This document shows positions 33,256 to 41,880 of a stretch of 49,169 nt of DNA, one piece after another (position 1 is the first letter of the stretch; every line of letters begins with the position of its first letter). Location of the stretch: positions 1 to 49,169 of the forward strand of contig PLLC01000002.1 in NCBI GenBank assembly GCA_003141195.1. The letters run 5' to 3'. The notes under the pieces were generated by a model. That model had not been told where the DNA came from. It saw only the letters and a program-made list of their open reading frames with translations, and did not search any database. Source of the DNA: Syntrophaceae bacterium (lineage in GTDB: Bacteria > Desulfobacterota > Syntrophia > Syntrophales > UBA5619). A program made the position numbers and the translations under genes.

Positions 33256-34491
33256 TCAAGGAGATTCTGTCGCATCCTTCTCGAACACAAGACAGGCATA
33301 AGTCCCGCCGAAAGAGATCCCGCTCAGAAGCGCCTTTCTCATGGGTCGATGGCGGGCCTCCCCGATGACAAACGGGAGGGAACACATTGGCGTCGTCAGG
33401 CCCACGATGGGCGGAACAACACCTTCCCGGATCGACAGGGCCAGGGCGGCGGCGCGGATCCCGCCGGATGCGAAAATCTCCCCCGTCGCCCCCTTGATCG
33501 ATGTGATAAGCGGTCCGGCGTCGCCCCCGCCGAAAATGCGTTCATACGTCTTCGCCTCCAGCGCGTCGGGCTCGCGGCCGCCGTTGCCCGCCGCCTGGAT
33601 ACAATCGATCTCCGGCGGCGGCGCGCCCGCCATCCGGAGGGCGCGCTCCAGGGACAGCAGGAACCCTCTCGGATTGTCGGGCCACCCTGTCGGCGGCGAC
33701 GGGGAGGAAGCCAGACCCCAGCCGGAAATTTCGCAATAGGGCGCCGCCCCGCGCCCATGGGCCAGATCCCCGGCCTCCAGGCAGACAATCCCGCACCCCT
33801 CCCCCATGACGGGTCCGTTGCGGGCGAGATCGAAGGGCCGGGCGCCCTCCGCGCCGCCGGCCGTCGGGGAGAGGGCGCGGAACCGGCCGAGGGCCTCGTA
33901 GAAGAAAGGAGACAAGATGTCCGCGCCGCCGGCCAGGATCACGTCCGCCGTGCCGCGCCGGATCTCCATGGCGGCGTAGGCGATAGCCGTCTCGGCGGAG
34001 ACGGCCTGATGGTTGACCGTCGTGTTCACCCCGCGGAAACCCAGTTCGATGGAGGCGTGACCGGCAGAGGCATTCATCACCGTGTTGGGCACGTGGATCG
34101 GGTTGACCCTGCCGGGGCCTTCCGTGAACAGGATCCGGGCGCTTTGGACCTTGAGTTCCGTGTTCCCGAAGGCCGTCCCCATGACGATGCCAATTCGGTC
34201 GCGATTCGCGTCGCTCACAGCGATCCCGGCGTCGTCCAGGGCCATCCGGACGGAGGCCGTAACCATGGACGAAAGACGATCCATTTTCCGCAAGTTTTTC
34301 AGAGAGATGAAGTCCCGCGGCTGAAACGCACGGATCTCCGCCCCCAGGTGCGACCCGAAACCTTCGGTCGGGAAGGATGCGATCTCCCGGATGCCCGTTT
34401 CGCCGCGCCACAGGGCTTCACGGAACCGATCTTTCCCCACCCCCAAAGGCGTGACCATCCCGATCCCGGTGACGACAACCCGCCTATCCAC
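33256..34491 (-). CDS. Chain length factor-like ketosynthase without catalytic triad
   Basis: This 411-residue thiolase-fold protein is full length for a FabF-type ketosynthase, but all three catalytic residues are replaced. The active-site Cys position is Ala163 (VNHQAVSAET), the first His is Ala (CIQAAGNGG) and the second is Glu (KGATGEIF). Such inactive partners (chain length factors; ApeC-like in aryl polyene systems) dimerise with an active ketosynthase and shape the chain tunnel. The start is GTG at 34491 with GAGGGGG upstream, overlapping the stop of the active ketosynthase gene by 8 nt. This tight coupling supports a KS-CLF heterodimer. The frame upstream of GTG is not coding. Confidence 0.88.
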   Translation of the reverse strand: MDRRVVVTGIGMVTPLGVGKDRFREALWRGETGIREIASFPTEGFGSHLGAEIRAFQPRDFISLKNLRKMDRLSSMVTASVRMALDDAGIAVSDANRDRIGIVMGTAFGNTELKVQSARILFTEGPGRVNPIHVPNTVMNASAGHASIELGFRGVNTTVNHQAVSAETAIAYAAMEIRRGTADVILAGGADILSPFFYEALGRFRALSPTAGGAEGARPFDLARNGPVMGEGCGIVCLEAGDLAHGRGAAPYCEISGWGLASSPSPPTGWPDNPRGFLLSLERALRMAGAPPPEIDCIQAAGNGGREPDALEAKTYERIFGGGDAGPLITSIKGATGEIFASGGIRAAALALSIREGVVPPIVGLTTPMCSLPFVIGEARHRPMRKALLSGISFGGTYACLVFEKDATESP

Positions 34492-35743
34492 GCCGCACCC
34501 CCTCTTCCCGGAAGCGGCCGAAGATGACCGTCGTGTTGTTCCCGCCGAAGGCGAAGGAGTTGGAGAGGACGACCTCCGGCGCGACGGACCGGGCGCCCGT
34601 CGTGACATAATCCAGGTCGCACTCCGGATCGCGCGTTTCGCAGTGGATCGTCGGGGGGATGAACCCCTCCGTGATGGCAAGGACGGAGACGACCGCCTCC
34701 AGGGCCCCGGACGCCCCCAGGGTGTGGCCATGCATCGATTTCGTCGAACTGACGGGAATTTCCCAGGCCCGCCGACCGAAGACCTCCTTGATCGCCCGTG
34801 TCTCCATGAGGTCGTTGGGCGGCGTCGCCGTGCCGTGGGCGTTGATGTAATCCACCGTCTCCGGCCCCAGACCCGCGTCCGTCAGGGCCGCCCGCATCGC
34901 CCGGACCGCCCCGGAGGCGCCGACGTCCGGCGCGGTCATGTGGTGTGCGTCGCAGGTCACGCCGTAACCCAGCACCTCGGCCAGGATTGGCGCCCCCCGC
35001 TCCCTCGCGCCCATGAGGGATTCCAGGATCAGGATCCCCGCTGCCTCCCCGAGGGTGAGACCCGCGCGGTTTCCGGAAAAGGGCCGGCAGTACTCCGGAT
35101 CTACGGCCTTCAGCGCGTTGAAGGAGGCGAAGGTCATCCGGCAGAGGGGTTCCGTCCCGCCTACGATCATCGCCCGGGCGGCGCCGCTCCGGATCAGGTC
35201 CTGCCCCAGGCCGACGGCCGTCGCCCCCGAAGAACAGGCCGTCATGATCGTCGCCTTGGGCCCATAGAGGTTGAACTGCGTTGTCAGATGGTTGGCCGTG
35301 GCGGCGCAGGATACTGGGGACAGTCGGGAAAAACGGGCGGCCCTCCCCGCCGTGCACAGGTAGTCCTGGAAGAAGGCTTCCGCCTCTAACAGGCCCCCGG
35401 CCCCGCCGCCGATGACGACGCCCATCTCCTCCCGCAGCGCCTCTGGAACGGGATCGAGCCCCGCCTGTGCGAGGGCCTGGAAGGTCGCCGTCAACGCCAT
35501 GAGGTCCGAACGGGACATCCGCTTCAAGGATACGCCGCGGGGGATTGTCGCGCGCGGCTGAAAATCCTTCACCTGGGCGCCGTTATGGGTGTGGAACAGC
35601 GTCGTGTCGAAGAGGGTGATCGGCCCGATGCCGCACACCCCGTTGCGCAGGGCGGCGGCGAATTCCCGGGGATCACCCGCGACGGCGTTCACCGTCCCGA
35701 GACCCGTGATCACCACCCGTTTTTCGTCATTCCCGATCGCCAT
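34484..35743 (-). CDS. Beta-ketoacyl-ACP synthase (KS partner of the CLF-like protein)
   Basis: FabF-type ketosynthase of 419 residues with an intact Cys170-His303-His340 triad (MTACSSGA, NAHGTATPPND, KSMHGHTLG). It elongates an ACP-bound chain with malonyl-ACP. The overlap with the CLF-like gene indicates it is the ApeO-like active half of a KS-CLF pair. ATG at 35743 has AGGA at 7-nt spacing. The PlsC-type acyltransferase gene ends 74 nt upstream. The C-terminal NSFAFGGNNTTVIF is the family end motif. Confidence 0.93.
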   Translation of the reverse strand: MAIGNDEKRVVITGLGTVNAVAGDPREFAAALRNGVCGIGPITLFDTTLFHTHNGAQVKDFQPRATIPRGVSLKRMSRSDLMALTATFQALAQAGLDPVPEALREEMGVVIGGGAGGLLEAEAFFQDYLCTAGRAARFSRLSPVSCAATANHLTTQFNLYGPKATIMTACSSGATAVGLGQDLIRSGAARAMIVGGTEPLCRMTFASFNALKAVDPEYCRPFSGNRAGLTLGEAAGILILESLMGARERGAPILAEVLGYGVTCDAHHMTAPDVGASGAVRAMRAALTDAGLGPETVDYINAHGTATPPNDLMETRAIKEVFGRRAWEIPVSSTKSMHGHTLGASGALEAVVSVLAITEGFIPPTIHCETRDPECDLDYVTTGARSVAPEVVLSNSFAFGGNNTTVIFGRFREEGVRRG

Positions 35744-35817
35744 GAACCATTCCTGTCGCCGATGCGTTCGAACCGATGGACCACTCTACCGTCACGGGGG
35801 GAAAAATCAATTCTTTC

Positions 35818-36591
35818 TTATCCCTCCGCCAGCCGCCTTTCGTAGAGGGACCGGATTTCACGGATTAGTGCGGCAAGGCGGAAGGCGGGATCGCCATAGT
35901 CGGGATCAAAGACGCCGATCCTCTCCACCTCGATGGCGACGGTCATGCGGGTATTGAGCCGGAAGCGTCCCGGCACAAACAGGCGGTTCGTGTTGCGGAT
36001 CATCAGACATTGAATCGGCGCGCGGCAGTACCGTGCGATGCTGAAGGCCCCCTTGTTGAACGGCCCGAGCCGGCCGGTCCGGCTCCGGGTCCCCTCGGGA
36101 AAGATGAAGAGATTGCCGCCGGATGCAAGATATTCTCTGATATTCTCAACATTGTTGATCATGAGCGACGCATAATCGTCTCCCGCCTGCGAGGGGATGT
36201 AACCGGATTGCCGCAGAATCCAGCCAAAGACCGGGACTTTGAAAAAGACGTTCTTGACGATCGTCTTCTGTTTCTCGAACAGTGAGATGAGGAGAATCGG
36301 ATCGAGATAGGACAGATGGTTGCAGATGATGATGGAGGAGCGGATGGTCCGGACCTCATCCCGGATATTCAGGGTGACCCCGGGGGTGATGAGGCGCAGC
36401 AATCGGAAGAACCTTTGGAAGAAAAGGCAATTCAAGCGCTGGAAGGCGGCTTCCCGATCCGCGCGCCGAAGCGTGGCCGCCGCATAACGGGGGGCAAATA
36501 AGAGGACGAATCCCAATGTGAAATAGCCCCACAGCAGGAGCGTCACGATGACATCCATCAGCGGTTTAATATACCTCATGGGAAAAACCAT
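35818..36591 (-). CDS. PlsC-type 1-acyl-sn-glycerol-3-phosphate acyltransferase
   Basis: Acyltransferase of about 257 residues with a membrane anchor (about 10-34), the HX4D catalytic motif NHLSYLD (His 92, Asp 97) and the glycerol-phosphate-binding FPEGTRSRTG. PlsC enzymes place an acyl chain at position 2 of lysophosphatidic acid; related enzymes acylate other alcohols. Here it sits between two ketosynthase genes, so a locus-specific acyl donor is likely. Start candidates are ATG at 36591 and ATG at 36579, neither with a clear ribosome site; it follows the upstream ketosynthase stop by 8 nt and may be coupled. Confidence 0.87.
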   Translation of the reverse strand: MVFPMRYIKPLMDVIVTLLLWGYFTLGFVLLFAPRYAAATLRRADREAAFQRLNCLFFQRFFRLLRLITPGVTLNIRDEVRTIRSSIIICNHLSYLDPILLISLFEKQKTIVKNVFFKVPVFGWILRQSGYIPSQAGDDYASLMINNVENIREYLASGGNLFIFPEGTRSRTGRLGPFNKGAFSIARYCRAPIQCLMIRNTNRLFVPGRFRLNTRMTVAIEVERIGVFDPDYGDPAFRLAALIREIRSLYERRLAEG

Positions 36592-36599
36592 GTCGGGAT

Positions 36600-37838
36600 T
36601 CAGACAAACCTCTTGATCAGCAGGTTCGTATTGACGCCGCCGAAGGCAAAGTTCTGGATGGACGCAACACGTATCGGCTGTTCCCGCAGACGCATGGTAT
36701 GCCGGATCATGGCGCACCGTTCGTCGGGTTCTTCCAGATTGAGCGTCGGGGCGATAAATCCGTCCTGCATCATATAGAGGGTCAGGATGGTCTCGATGGC
36801 GCCGCAGGAACCCATCGTATGCCCCATGTATCCCTTGAGACCCGTTACAAAGGGTCCGCCGCCGTAAACGGCATGGATGGCCTGGGCCTCGATGACGTCG
36901 CCCATCTTGGTTCCCGTGGCGTGGGCGCTGATGAAATCGACCTCGTCGACTCCCAGGGCCGCGTCCTTGAGGCCGAGACGCAGGGTCTCGCTGATCCCGG
37001 CGCGGTTCGGCAGGATGAGATCGCCCCCGTTGTTGTTGCAGGCAAAACCGACGACCTCGCCCAGGATCGCGGCCCCGCGCTTCCTCGCCTGTTCGTATTC
37101 CTCCAACAGCACCGCTCCGGCGCCCTCCCCGACGACCAGTCCGTCACGCTGCCGGTCGAACGGCCGCGGCGTGCACCGGGGACGGTCGTTGAAGGCCGTG
37201 GAACAGGCCATCAGATTGTCGAAGACGGCCACGGTGGTCGTATCGTACTCATCCGCCCCGCCGCAAAGCATCGCGTCCTGCATGCCGTATTTGACCGTCT
37301 CGTAGCCGAAGCCGATGGATTGACTGCTCGTCGTGCAGGCCGTGGAGGAGGAGATAACCCTGCCGGTGATGCCGAACATCTTCGTAATGTTCACCGCCGT
37401 CGTATGGACCATGGACTTGAGGTAATCGACGGCGCCAATGGCGCGAAACTCGGACTGGGCTCCGCCGAAAAAAGTTTTGTAGATCTCCCTCTGGACCGTG
37501 GGGCTGCCGTGGGTGGAGCCGAAGGCCACGCCCAAGCGGCCGGAGGTTACAAATTGCGGCGGCAGGCCGGCCTGATCGAGGACCTCTTTGGCCACCTGAC
37601 AGGCGTAATACGCCACGGGGCCCATGGTCTTGCGGTAAGTGCGCCGGAAGTCGAAATCAACCGGATAATCCACCGTTCCGAAGACCTGAGAGTGGATGAA
37701 CTTTGACAGGAGGTGATCCTCCCGGAGCGGCTTGACGCCGGAGACGCCCCGTCGGAGGCTGTCCACGATCTCCGCGCGCGTATGACCGATGGGCGTTATG
37801 GCCGAACAGGCCGTGATGACGACTCTTCTTCCCTTCAT
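36600..37838 (-). CDS. Beta-ketoacyl-ACP synthase
   Basis: Ketosynthase of 412 residues with Cys168 (SSTACTTSS), His306 (SAHATGTKMGD) and His340 (KGYMGHTMG), so it should be active. It resembles the stand-alone KS (ApeR-like) of aryl polyene clusters more than housekeeping FabF, judging by context and the SAHATGT variant; this is a tentative reading. It lies 48 nt downstream of an acyl carrier protein gene and 8 nt upstream of the PlsC-type gene. ATG at 37838 has an AGGAGG that is rather distant (14 nt). Confidence 0.91.
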   Translation of the reverse strand: MKGRRVVITACSAITPIGHTRAEIVDSLRRGVSGVKPLREDHLLSKFIHSQVFGTVDYPVDFDFRRTYRKTMGPVAYYACQVAKEVLDQAGLPPQFVTSGRLGVAFGSTHGSPTVQREIYKTFFGGAQSEFRAIGAVDYLKSMVHTTAVNITKMFGITGRVISSSTACTTSSQSIGFGYETVKYGMQDAMLCGGADEYDTTTVAVFDNLMACSTAFNDRPRCTPRPFDRQRDGLVVGEGAGAVLLEEYEQARKRGAAILGEVVGFACNNNGGDLILPNRAGISETLRLGLKDAALGVDEVDFISAHATGTKMGDVIEAQAIHAVYGGGPFVTGLKGYMGHTMGSCGAIETILTLYMMQDGFIAPTLNLEEPDERCAMIRHTMRLREQPIRVASIQNFAFGGVNTNLLIKRFV

Positions 37839-37886
37839 GGCCGGACGTACGCCTCCTTCCGCACCGGGACTGATGGACTGAATGTT

Positions 37887-38156
37887 CTATGCATGCGTTT
37901 CCCGCCCCCTCACCCTGACCAACCCCTCGACATAGTCAACGATCTGGTTGATGGTCCGGATTCCCATGGCCATTTTTTTTTCGTCGTGGGTCAGCTCGGA
38001 CTTGAGAAACCGTTCGATTCCCAAGAGCAGTTCGATGGCGTCCACACTGTCGAACTCATAGGTCTCGCGCAGATCGTTATCGAGGCCGGGCTGTTCGATC
38101 TCGAACTCGCGCCTGAAAATATTGAGTATTTCCACGGTGATCTGTTCTCTTGTCAT
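37887..38156 (-). CDS. Acyl carrier protein (first)
   Basis: Acidic 89-residue acyl carrier protein. The phosphopantetheine-accepting serine is in the EFDSVDAIELL motif near residue 42. Helices flank it as expected. ATG at 38156 with GGGA 5 nt upstream is preferred; the frame is open to 38231 but would overlap the oxidoreductase stop region. It is not housekeeping AcpP by sequence (EFDSVDAIE rather than DSLDTVE), so it is probably dedicated to this locus (ApeE/F-like). Confidence 0.88.
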   Translation of the reverse strand: MTREQITVEILNIFRREFEIEQPGLDNDLRETYEFDSVDAIELLLGIERFLKSELTHDEKKMAMGIRTINQIVDYVEGLVRVRGRETHA

Positions 38157-38234
38157 CGGCTTCCCATCTTTAAGGTCCATCTTTGGATCGAATTCGCAAA
38201 GGATTATAATGATTTCTTGGATTGATGGCAAGCC

Positions 38235-39731
38235 CTACTTGCCCGACTTTCCCTTTCCGGCAAAGAGCTCTGCAAAGACCTTGCGGTCAAAGGACTCGTG
38301 ACCCATGATCTGTCGCACAGCCTGAAAAGAGCCCAGAACGGTCCCCAGTATCCCCGGCGCCAGCGCGTTCTGGCCGGCGAAAAAGAGTCCGCCCAGCGGC
38401 GCGCGGTGGAGCGCGGCAGCGACCGGCAATTGACGCACCGACCGCATGATGCCGTATGGCGAACCGTCCGGACTGTTCACCCAGTCCCGAAGTGTCAGGG
38501 GGGTATAGGCGTCGATGATCTTCCCGTCCGCCAAAGACCCGAAAATCTCTTCGGCTTTCCCGAGCAGGCCCTCGGTCCGGCGGATCTTTTCCTTCTGGTA
38601 ATCCTCGCCGCGCCGGCCCGTCGTCGTATCCTCCCACCGGAGCCACTCGGAAAAAGGACTTTGGGTGATCATCATGAGGTGGCTTTGACCTTCCCTGCCG
38701 GCGCGCAATTGATAGAACACACCATCGGAAATCCATCCCTTCCGGTCCGTATGCAACCGGTAGATATTATGCGGCAGGGCGGGGTGGGTCCGGGCGTCCA
38801 CGGCTACATTCGCCGCGAACAGGCCTTCCGTCTCGACAAGGCTTCGGATCCGTCTTGCCTGACGGGGTTTGACGGCCTCCTCCGGCAGCATCGCCAGAAC
38901 CGCCTTGGGATGAACGGCAGCCACGATGCGGGATGCCTTGAGCACCCGCCCGGAGGCCAGCCTCACCCCGGTAACCTCTTTACCTTCGGCAAGGATTTCC
39001 GCCGCCGGATCGTTGCAGATGAGGCTGCCGCCAAGCCCCGCAAATCGTGAGATGAACGCCTCCGCCAGATCCGACCCGCGTCCCCGCAAACGCCAGGCGG
39101 ACAGAAGATAGGAGGTCAGCGCCAGATGGTGGTAGATCACGGGGCAATCATGCTCCGAAAGCCCCATCCATCTCGAAGCGACGCAAAGAACGCTCCGCAG
39201 TCGGGCGGAACAGTTCATCTTCGTCAGGTAGACCGCGAGCGTCGTGAAAAGATCCATGTCGAGGAAAGGGATCGTCGCCGAAGACAAGAAAGATAGGGAA
39301 TTCTGCAGATCGGCGATGGCGCGGAGATTTCCGAGGATCGCCGTGATCGGCCGGAAATCGTCCGGAAACGCCGTTTCCAGCGCCTCGGCGAATGCATCGA
39401 TCCCTTCCGGCAGATCGAACGTACAATCATCGAAAAGGTAACGGTCGATGGGGCCGCCCCGCCCCATCCGCTCCGCCGCCACCGCTTCCGTGACGCCCAT
39501 AAAATCGAACATCCTCCGGAGAGGCTGACCCTCCCCGAAGGCGCCGAAATAATGAACCCCGACGGGGCAATCGACGCCGTCCCGGGTATAACTGCGCATC
39601 AGACCGCCCGGCAGGGGGTTCTTCTCGATGACGGCCACGCGGTGGTGCAATCGGGAAAGGATGATTCCGATCGAAAGTCCCCCGACTCCGGAACCGATGA
39701 TCAGCGCATCAAAAGGCTTCTCTGTTGCCAT
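38235..39731 (-). CDS. CrtI/phytoene-desaturase-like FAD oxidoreductase
   Basis: Flavoprotein of 498 residues with an N-terminal dinucleotide fold (GSGVGGLSIGIILSRL, about 13-28, then VAVIEKNPLPGG). The C-terminal FAD-binding segment GLFFAGQNALAPGILG is typical of the phytoene desaturase/retinol saturase family. Members desaturate, isomerise or saturate conjugated polyenes. There are no other carotenoid genes (no crtB or crtE), so the substrate is more likely the polyene chain of this locus. It lies between two acyl carrier protein genes, an arrangement also reported in proposed ladderane loci. ATG at 39731 is preferred over TTG at 39734. Confidence 0.85.
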   Translation of the reverse strand: MATEKPFDALIIGSGVGGLSIGIILSRLHHRVAVIEKNPLPGGLMRSYTRDGVDCPVGVHYFGAFGEGQPLRRMFDFMGVTEAVAAERMGRGGPIDRYLFDDCTFDLPEGIDAFAEALETAFPDDFRPITAILGNLRAIADLQNSLSFLSSATIPFLDMDLFTTLAVYLTKMNCSARLRSVLCVASRWMGLSEHDCPVIYHHLALTSYLLSAWRLRGRGSDLAEAFISRFAGLGGSLICNDPAAEILAEGKEVTGVRLASGRVLKASRIVAAVHPKAVLAMLPEEAVKPRQARRIRSLVETEGLFAANVAVDARTHPALPHNIYRLHTDRKGWISDGVFYQLRAGREGQSHLMMITQSPFSEWLRWEDTTTGRRGEDYQKEKIRRTEGLLGKAEEIFGSLADGKIIDAYTPLTLRDWVNSPDGSPYGIMRSVRQLPVAAALHRAPLGGLFFAGQNALAPGILGTVLGSFQAVRQIMGHESFDRKVFAELFAGKGKSGK

Positions 39732-39808
39732 CAAACGTTGCCTTCATGAAACATTCATGCCGGTTTGACCGGCAAGGTGAAGCAATGGAGATCCGGAATC
39801 GGAACCCG

Positions 39809-40066
39809 TTATTTCAAACGGTTTTTCCCGACGAATCCGGCCAGGGCGCGGACGGAGGCAAAGGCCTGGACGCCCACGTCCTTGCTTTCGATCTTGACGC
39901 CGTAATCCTTCTCCAACATGAGGACCAATTCCAGAACGTCGATGGAATCGATCCCCAGATCCCCCCCGACGAGCAGGTCATCGTCGCCGATATCTTCCGG
40001 GGCGACATCCAGGAGGGACAGTGTATCAATGATCTTGACCTTCAGTTCCGCGATAAGCGCTTCCAT
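39809..40066 (-). CDS. Acyl carrier protein (second)
   Basis: The 85-residue acyl carrier protein has the phosphopantetheine site DLGIDSIDVLELVLMLE (Ser near residue 41). It differs clearly from the first carrier, so the two probably serve different chains or steps. AGAGG is spaced 6 nt from ATG at 40066. It lies 37 nt downstream of the acyl-CoA dehydrogenase gene and 77 nt upstream of the CrtI-like gene. Confidence 0.9.
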   Translation of the reverse strand: MEALIAELKVKIIDTLSLLDVAPEDIGDDDLLVGGDLGIDSIDVLELVLMLEKDYGVKIESKDVGVQAFASVRALAGFVGKNRLK

Positions 40067-40103
40067 TTTTTACCTCTTCCGAATGATAATGATTCCGGCC
40101 GGC

Positions 40104-41246
40104 TTACAGGCCCAGATGCCGGGCAATGATCCCCCGCATGATCTCGTTTGTTCCTCCCAGGATTCGGGTCACGCGGATGTCCCGCCACGCCCGGGCAATG
40201 GGGTATTCCTCACAATATCCATAGCCGCCAAACAACTGCAGGCAGCGGTCGGCCACCCGGAACGCCATCTCCGTCGTCCAGTACTTGGCCATGGAAACCT
40301 CGGTCACGATATCGCCGCCTTGCAGATGATCGCAGACGAGCCTGTCGATGAAGGTCCGCCCCAGTTTGATCTCCGTGGCCATTTCGACCAGTTCGAACTG
40401 GATATGCTGAAACCGGCTCAAGCTTTTCCCGAAGGCTATCCGCTGCCGGCAGTATGCGAACGTCATTTCGAAGACCATCTCCGCCGCCGCCACGGCGCTG
40501 ATGGCCAGCACCAGCCGCTCCGGCTGCAGGTTCCGCATGAGTTTTTTGAAACCCGTCCCCTTCTCGCCCAGGCGGTTGGCCCGGGGAATCCGGCAATCCG
40601 TGAAGAAGAGCTCCGCCGTGTCCTGACTGTGCCAGCCGATCTTGCGCAGCCGATTCCCTTTGACAAACCCGGGCGTGTCCGCCTCGACCAGATACAGATC
40701 GATCGCCGCATGGGGATTGTCCACCCCCGGATCACGGGCGGCCACGACGAAGAGGTCGCCGTTGATCGCATTGCTGATGAACGTCTTCTGGCCGTTGAGG
40801 ATGAAGGCATCGCCCTCTTCCGTCGCCGTCGTCCGGATGGCAGTTAGGTCGCTTCCCGCCTGGGGCTCGGACATGGCGATCGCCGTGATGCAATCCCCGG
40901 AGACGCAACGGGGAAGGTAGCGTTGTTTCTGTTCCTCCGTGGCAAAGGCGGTGATATAGGGGACAACAACGTTGCCATGCAACCGGGCGGACAGCCCGCA
41001 GTGGTTGGTGCGCGTCATCTCCTCCACCACGATGACCGAATAGAGAAAGTCCGCCCCCGCCCCCCCGTAGGCCTCCGGAACATCCGGGCACAGGAACCCA
41101 TGCTCACCCATCTTTTTCCAGGCGCTGCGGGGGACGATCCCGGCCTCTTCCCATTCCTCCACGAACGGGACGACCTCTGCTGCCAGAAAGGCCTGCAGGG
41201 TCCGACGGAAGATGCGATGTTCCTCTTGATAGGGAATCAGTTCCAT
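40104..41246 (-). CDS. Acyl-CoA (or acyl-ACP) dehydrogenase
   Basis: FAD-dependent dehydrogenase of 380 residues introducing an alpha-beta double bond. It shows AIAMSEPQAGSDL (about 123-135), the FAD-contacting FGGYGYCEEYPIARAWRD and LGGTNEIMRG. The C-terminal catalytic Glu of medium-chain enzymes is Gly here (LGGTNE), but Glu243 in QPERLVLA matches the base used by long-chain and isovaleryl-type enzymes. Next to an acyl carrier protein gene it may act on ACP-bound substrates. No ETF genes are adjacent. Confidence 0.9.
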   Translation of the reverse strand: MELIPYQEEHRIFRRTLQAFLAAEVVPFVEEWEEAGIVPRSAWKKMGEHGFLCPDVPEAYGGAGADFLYSVIVVEEMTRTNHCGLSARLHGNVVVPYITAFATEEQKQRYLPRCVSGDCITAIAMSEPQAGSDLTAIRTTATEEGDAFILNGQKTFISNAINGDLFVVAARDPGVDNPHAAIDLYLVEADTPGFVKGNRLRKIGWHSQDTAELFFTDCRIPRANRLGEKGTGFKKLMRNLQPERLVLAISAVAAAEMVFEMTFAYCRQRIAFGKSLSRFQHIQFELVEMATEIKLGRTFIDRLVCDHLQGGDIVTEVSMAKYWTTEMAFRVADRCLQLFGGYGYCEEYPIARAWRDIRVTRILGGTNEIMRGIIARHLGL

Positions 41247-41275
41247 GGCGTTGGTCGTCTCTTTTGTGAAATCTT

Positions 41276-41698
41276 TCAGGCATTCTCTTCCGGGCGAAAG
41301 GCCTGGATGCTTATGGTGGCCACCACCTCCGTCCCCAGACGCACCGTTCCCTCAAAAACGGCATAGCTTTCCAGGGCGTAATCCCTCCGGGCCTCGGTGA
41401 TCAGCGTGGCGGACAGGGGAATACGCGGCAGACGGAAATCGGCCCCCTTGATTCCCACCAGCCAGCCCTTGGTCCCGCCCCGCTTGGATTGCTGTCGTTT
41501 CCACCCCTCGAGGAGGGCCGCCGTCTGGGCGACGAGTTCGATCGTCACCAGCGCATCGACGGCCCCGTCGTGGTACAGCGGCCAGTCTTCCGTAACGATG
41601 GACGATGTTACCGCCCTGTCGTCGTCGACGGCCAGCACCTCGCCGATCAGCCGCATCCGGTCCCGGTGGGGAATCAGCGCCTCAATGTCCATATCCAC
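41276..41698 (-). CDS. ApeP/FabZ-like 3-hydroxyacyl-ACP dehydratase
   Basis: Hotdog-fold protein of 140 residues with the catalytic-type histidine segment LIPHRDRMRLIGEVL (about 9-23) and ELVAQTAALLEGW, corresponding to the FabZ Glu region. The form with PHRDRMR and WLVGIKGADF is typical of ApeP-like dehydratases. It would dehydrate 3-hydroxyacyl-ACP to the trans-2-enoyl form each cycle. GTG at 41698 has GAGG at about 5 nt; ATG at 41692 is an alternative. It precedes the acyl-CoA dehydrogenase gene by 29 nt. Confidence 0.87.
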   Translation of the reverse strand: MDMDIEALIPHRDRMRLIGEVLAVDDDRAVTSSIVTEDWPLYHDGAVDALVTIELVAQTAALLEGWKRQQSKRGGTKGWLVGIKGADFRLPRIPLSATLITEARRDYALESYAVFEGTVRLGTEVVATISIQAFRPEENA

Positions 41699-41755
41699 AT
41701 TTACCTCGTGGCCCTCATAACAGAAATCCCGCGCCGCGGCAAGACTGTCTTGGAG

Positions 41756-41820
41756 ATATCAAGGGGAGGGAATTTTCCTCTTTGGAAAAGAGGGGTTAGG
41801 GGAGATTTCCATCTCCCTTT
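41756..41820. repeat. Bipartite hairpin repeat upstream of the ApeP-like gene
   Basis: Two adjacent hairpins, CCTCTT/AAGAGG (41777-41793) and GGGAGAT/ATCTCCC (41800-41817), are joined by GGGGTTAG. The pattern is that of a common dispersed intergenic repeat. It separates the cytidylate-kinase-like gene from the ApeP-like gene. Confidence 0.6.
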
Positions 41821-41880
41821 GTGACAGGCGCCGTTATGAGCGTTTCAAATCGTAATGGTCACCCTCTTGCGAGTTCCGGA

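Noticed and set aside
34492-34731. N-terminal extension of the CLF-like frame
   Set aside because: It lies in another frame of the active ketosynthase and has shadow composition. GTG at 34491 aligns with the ketosynthase N-terminus.
38235-39731. CrtI-like protein as part of a carotenoid pathway
   Set aside because: No phytoene synthase, cyclase or GGPP synthase is present, and ACP genes flank it. A carotenoid role cannot be excluded, but nothing here supports it.
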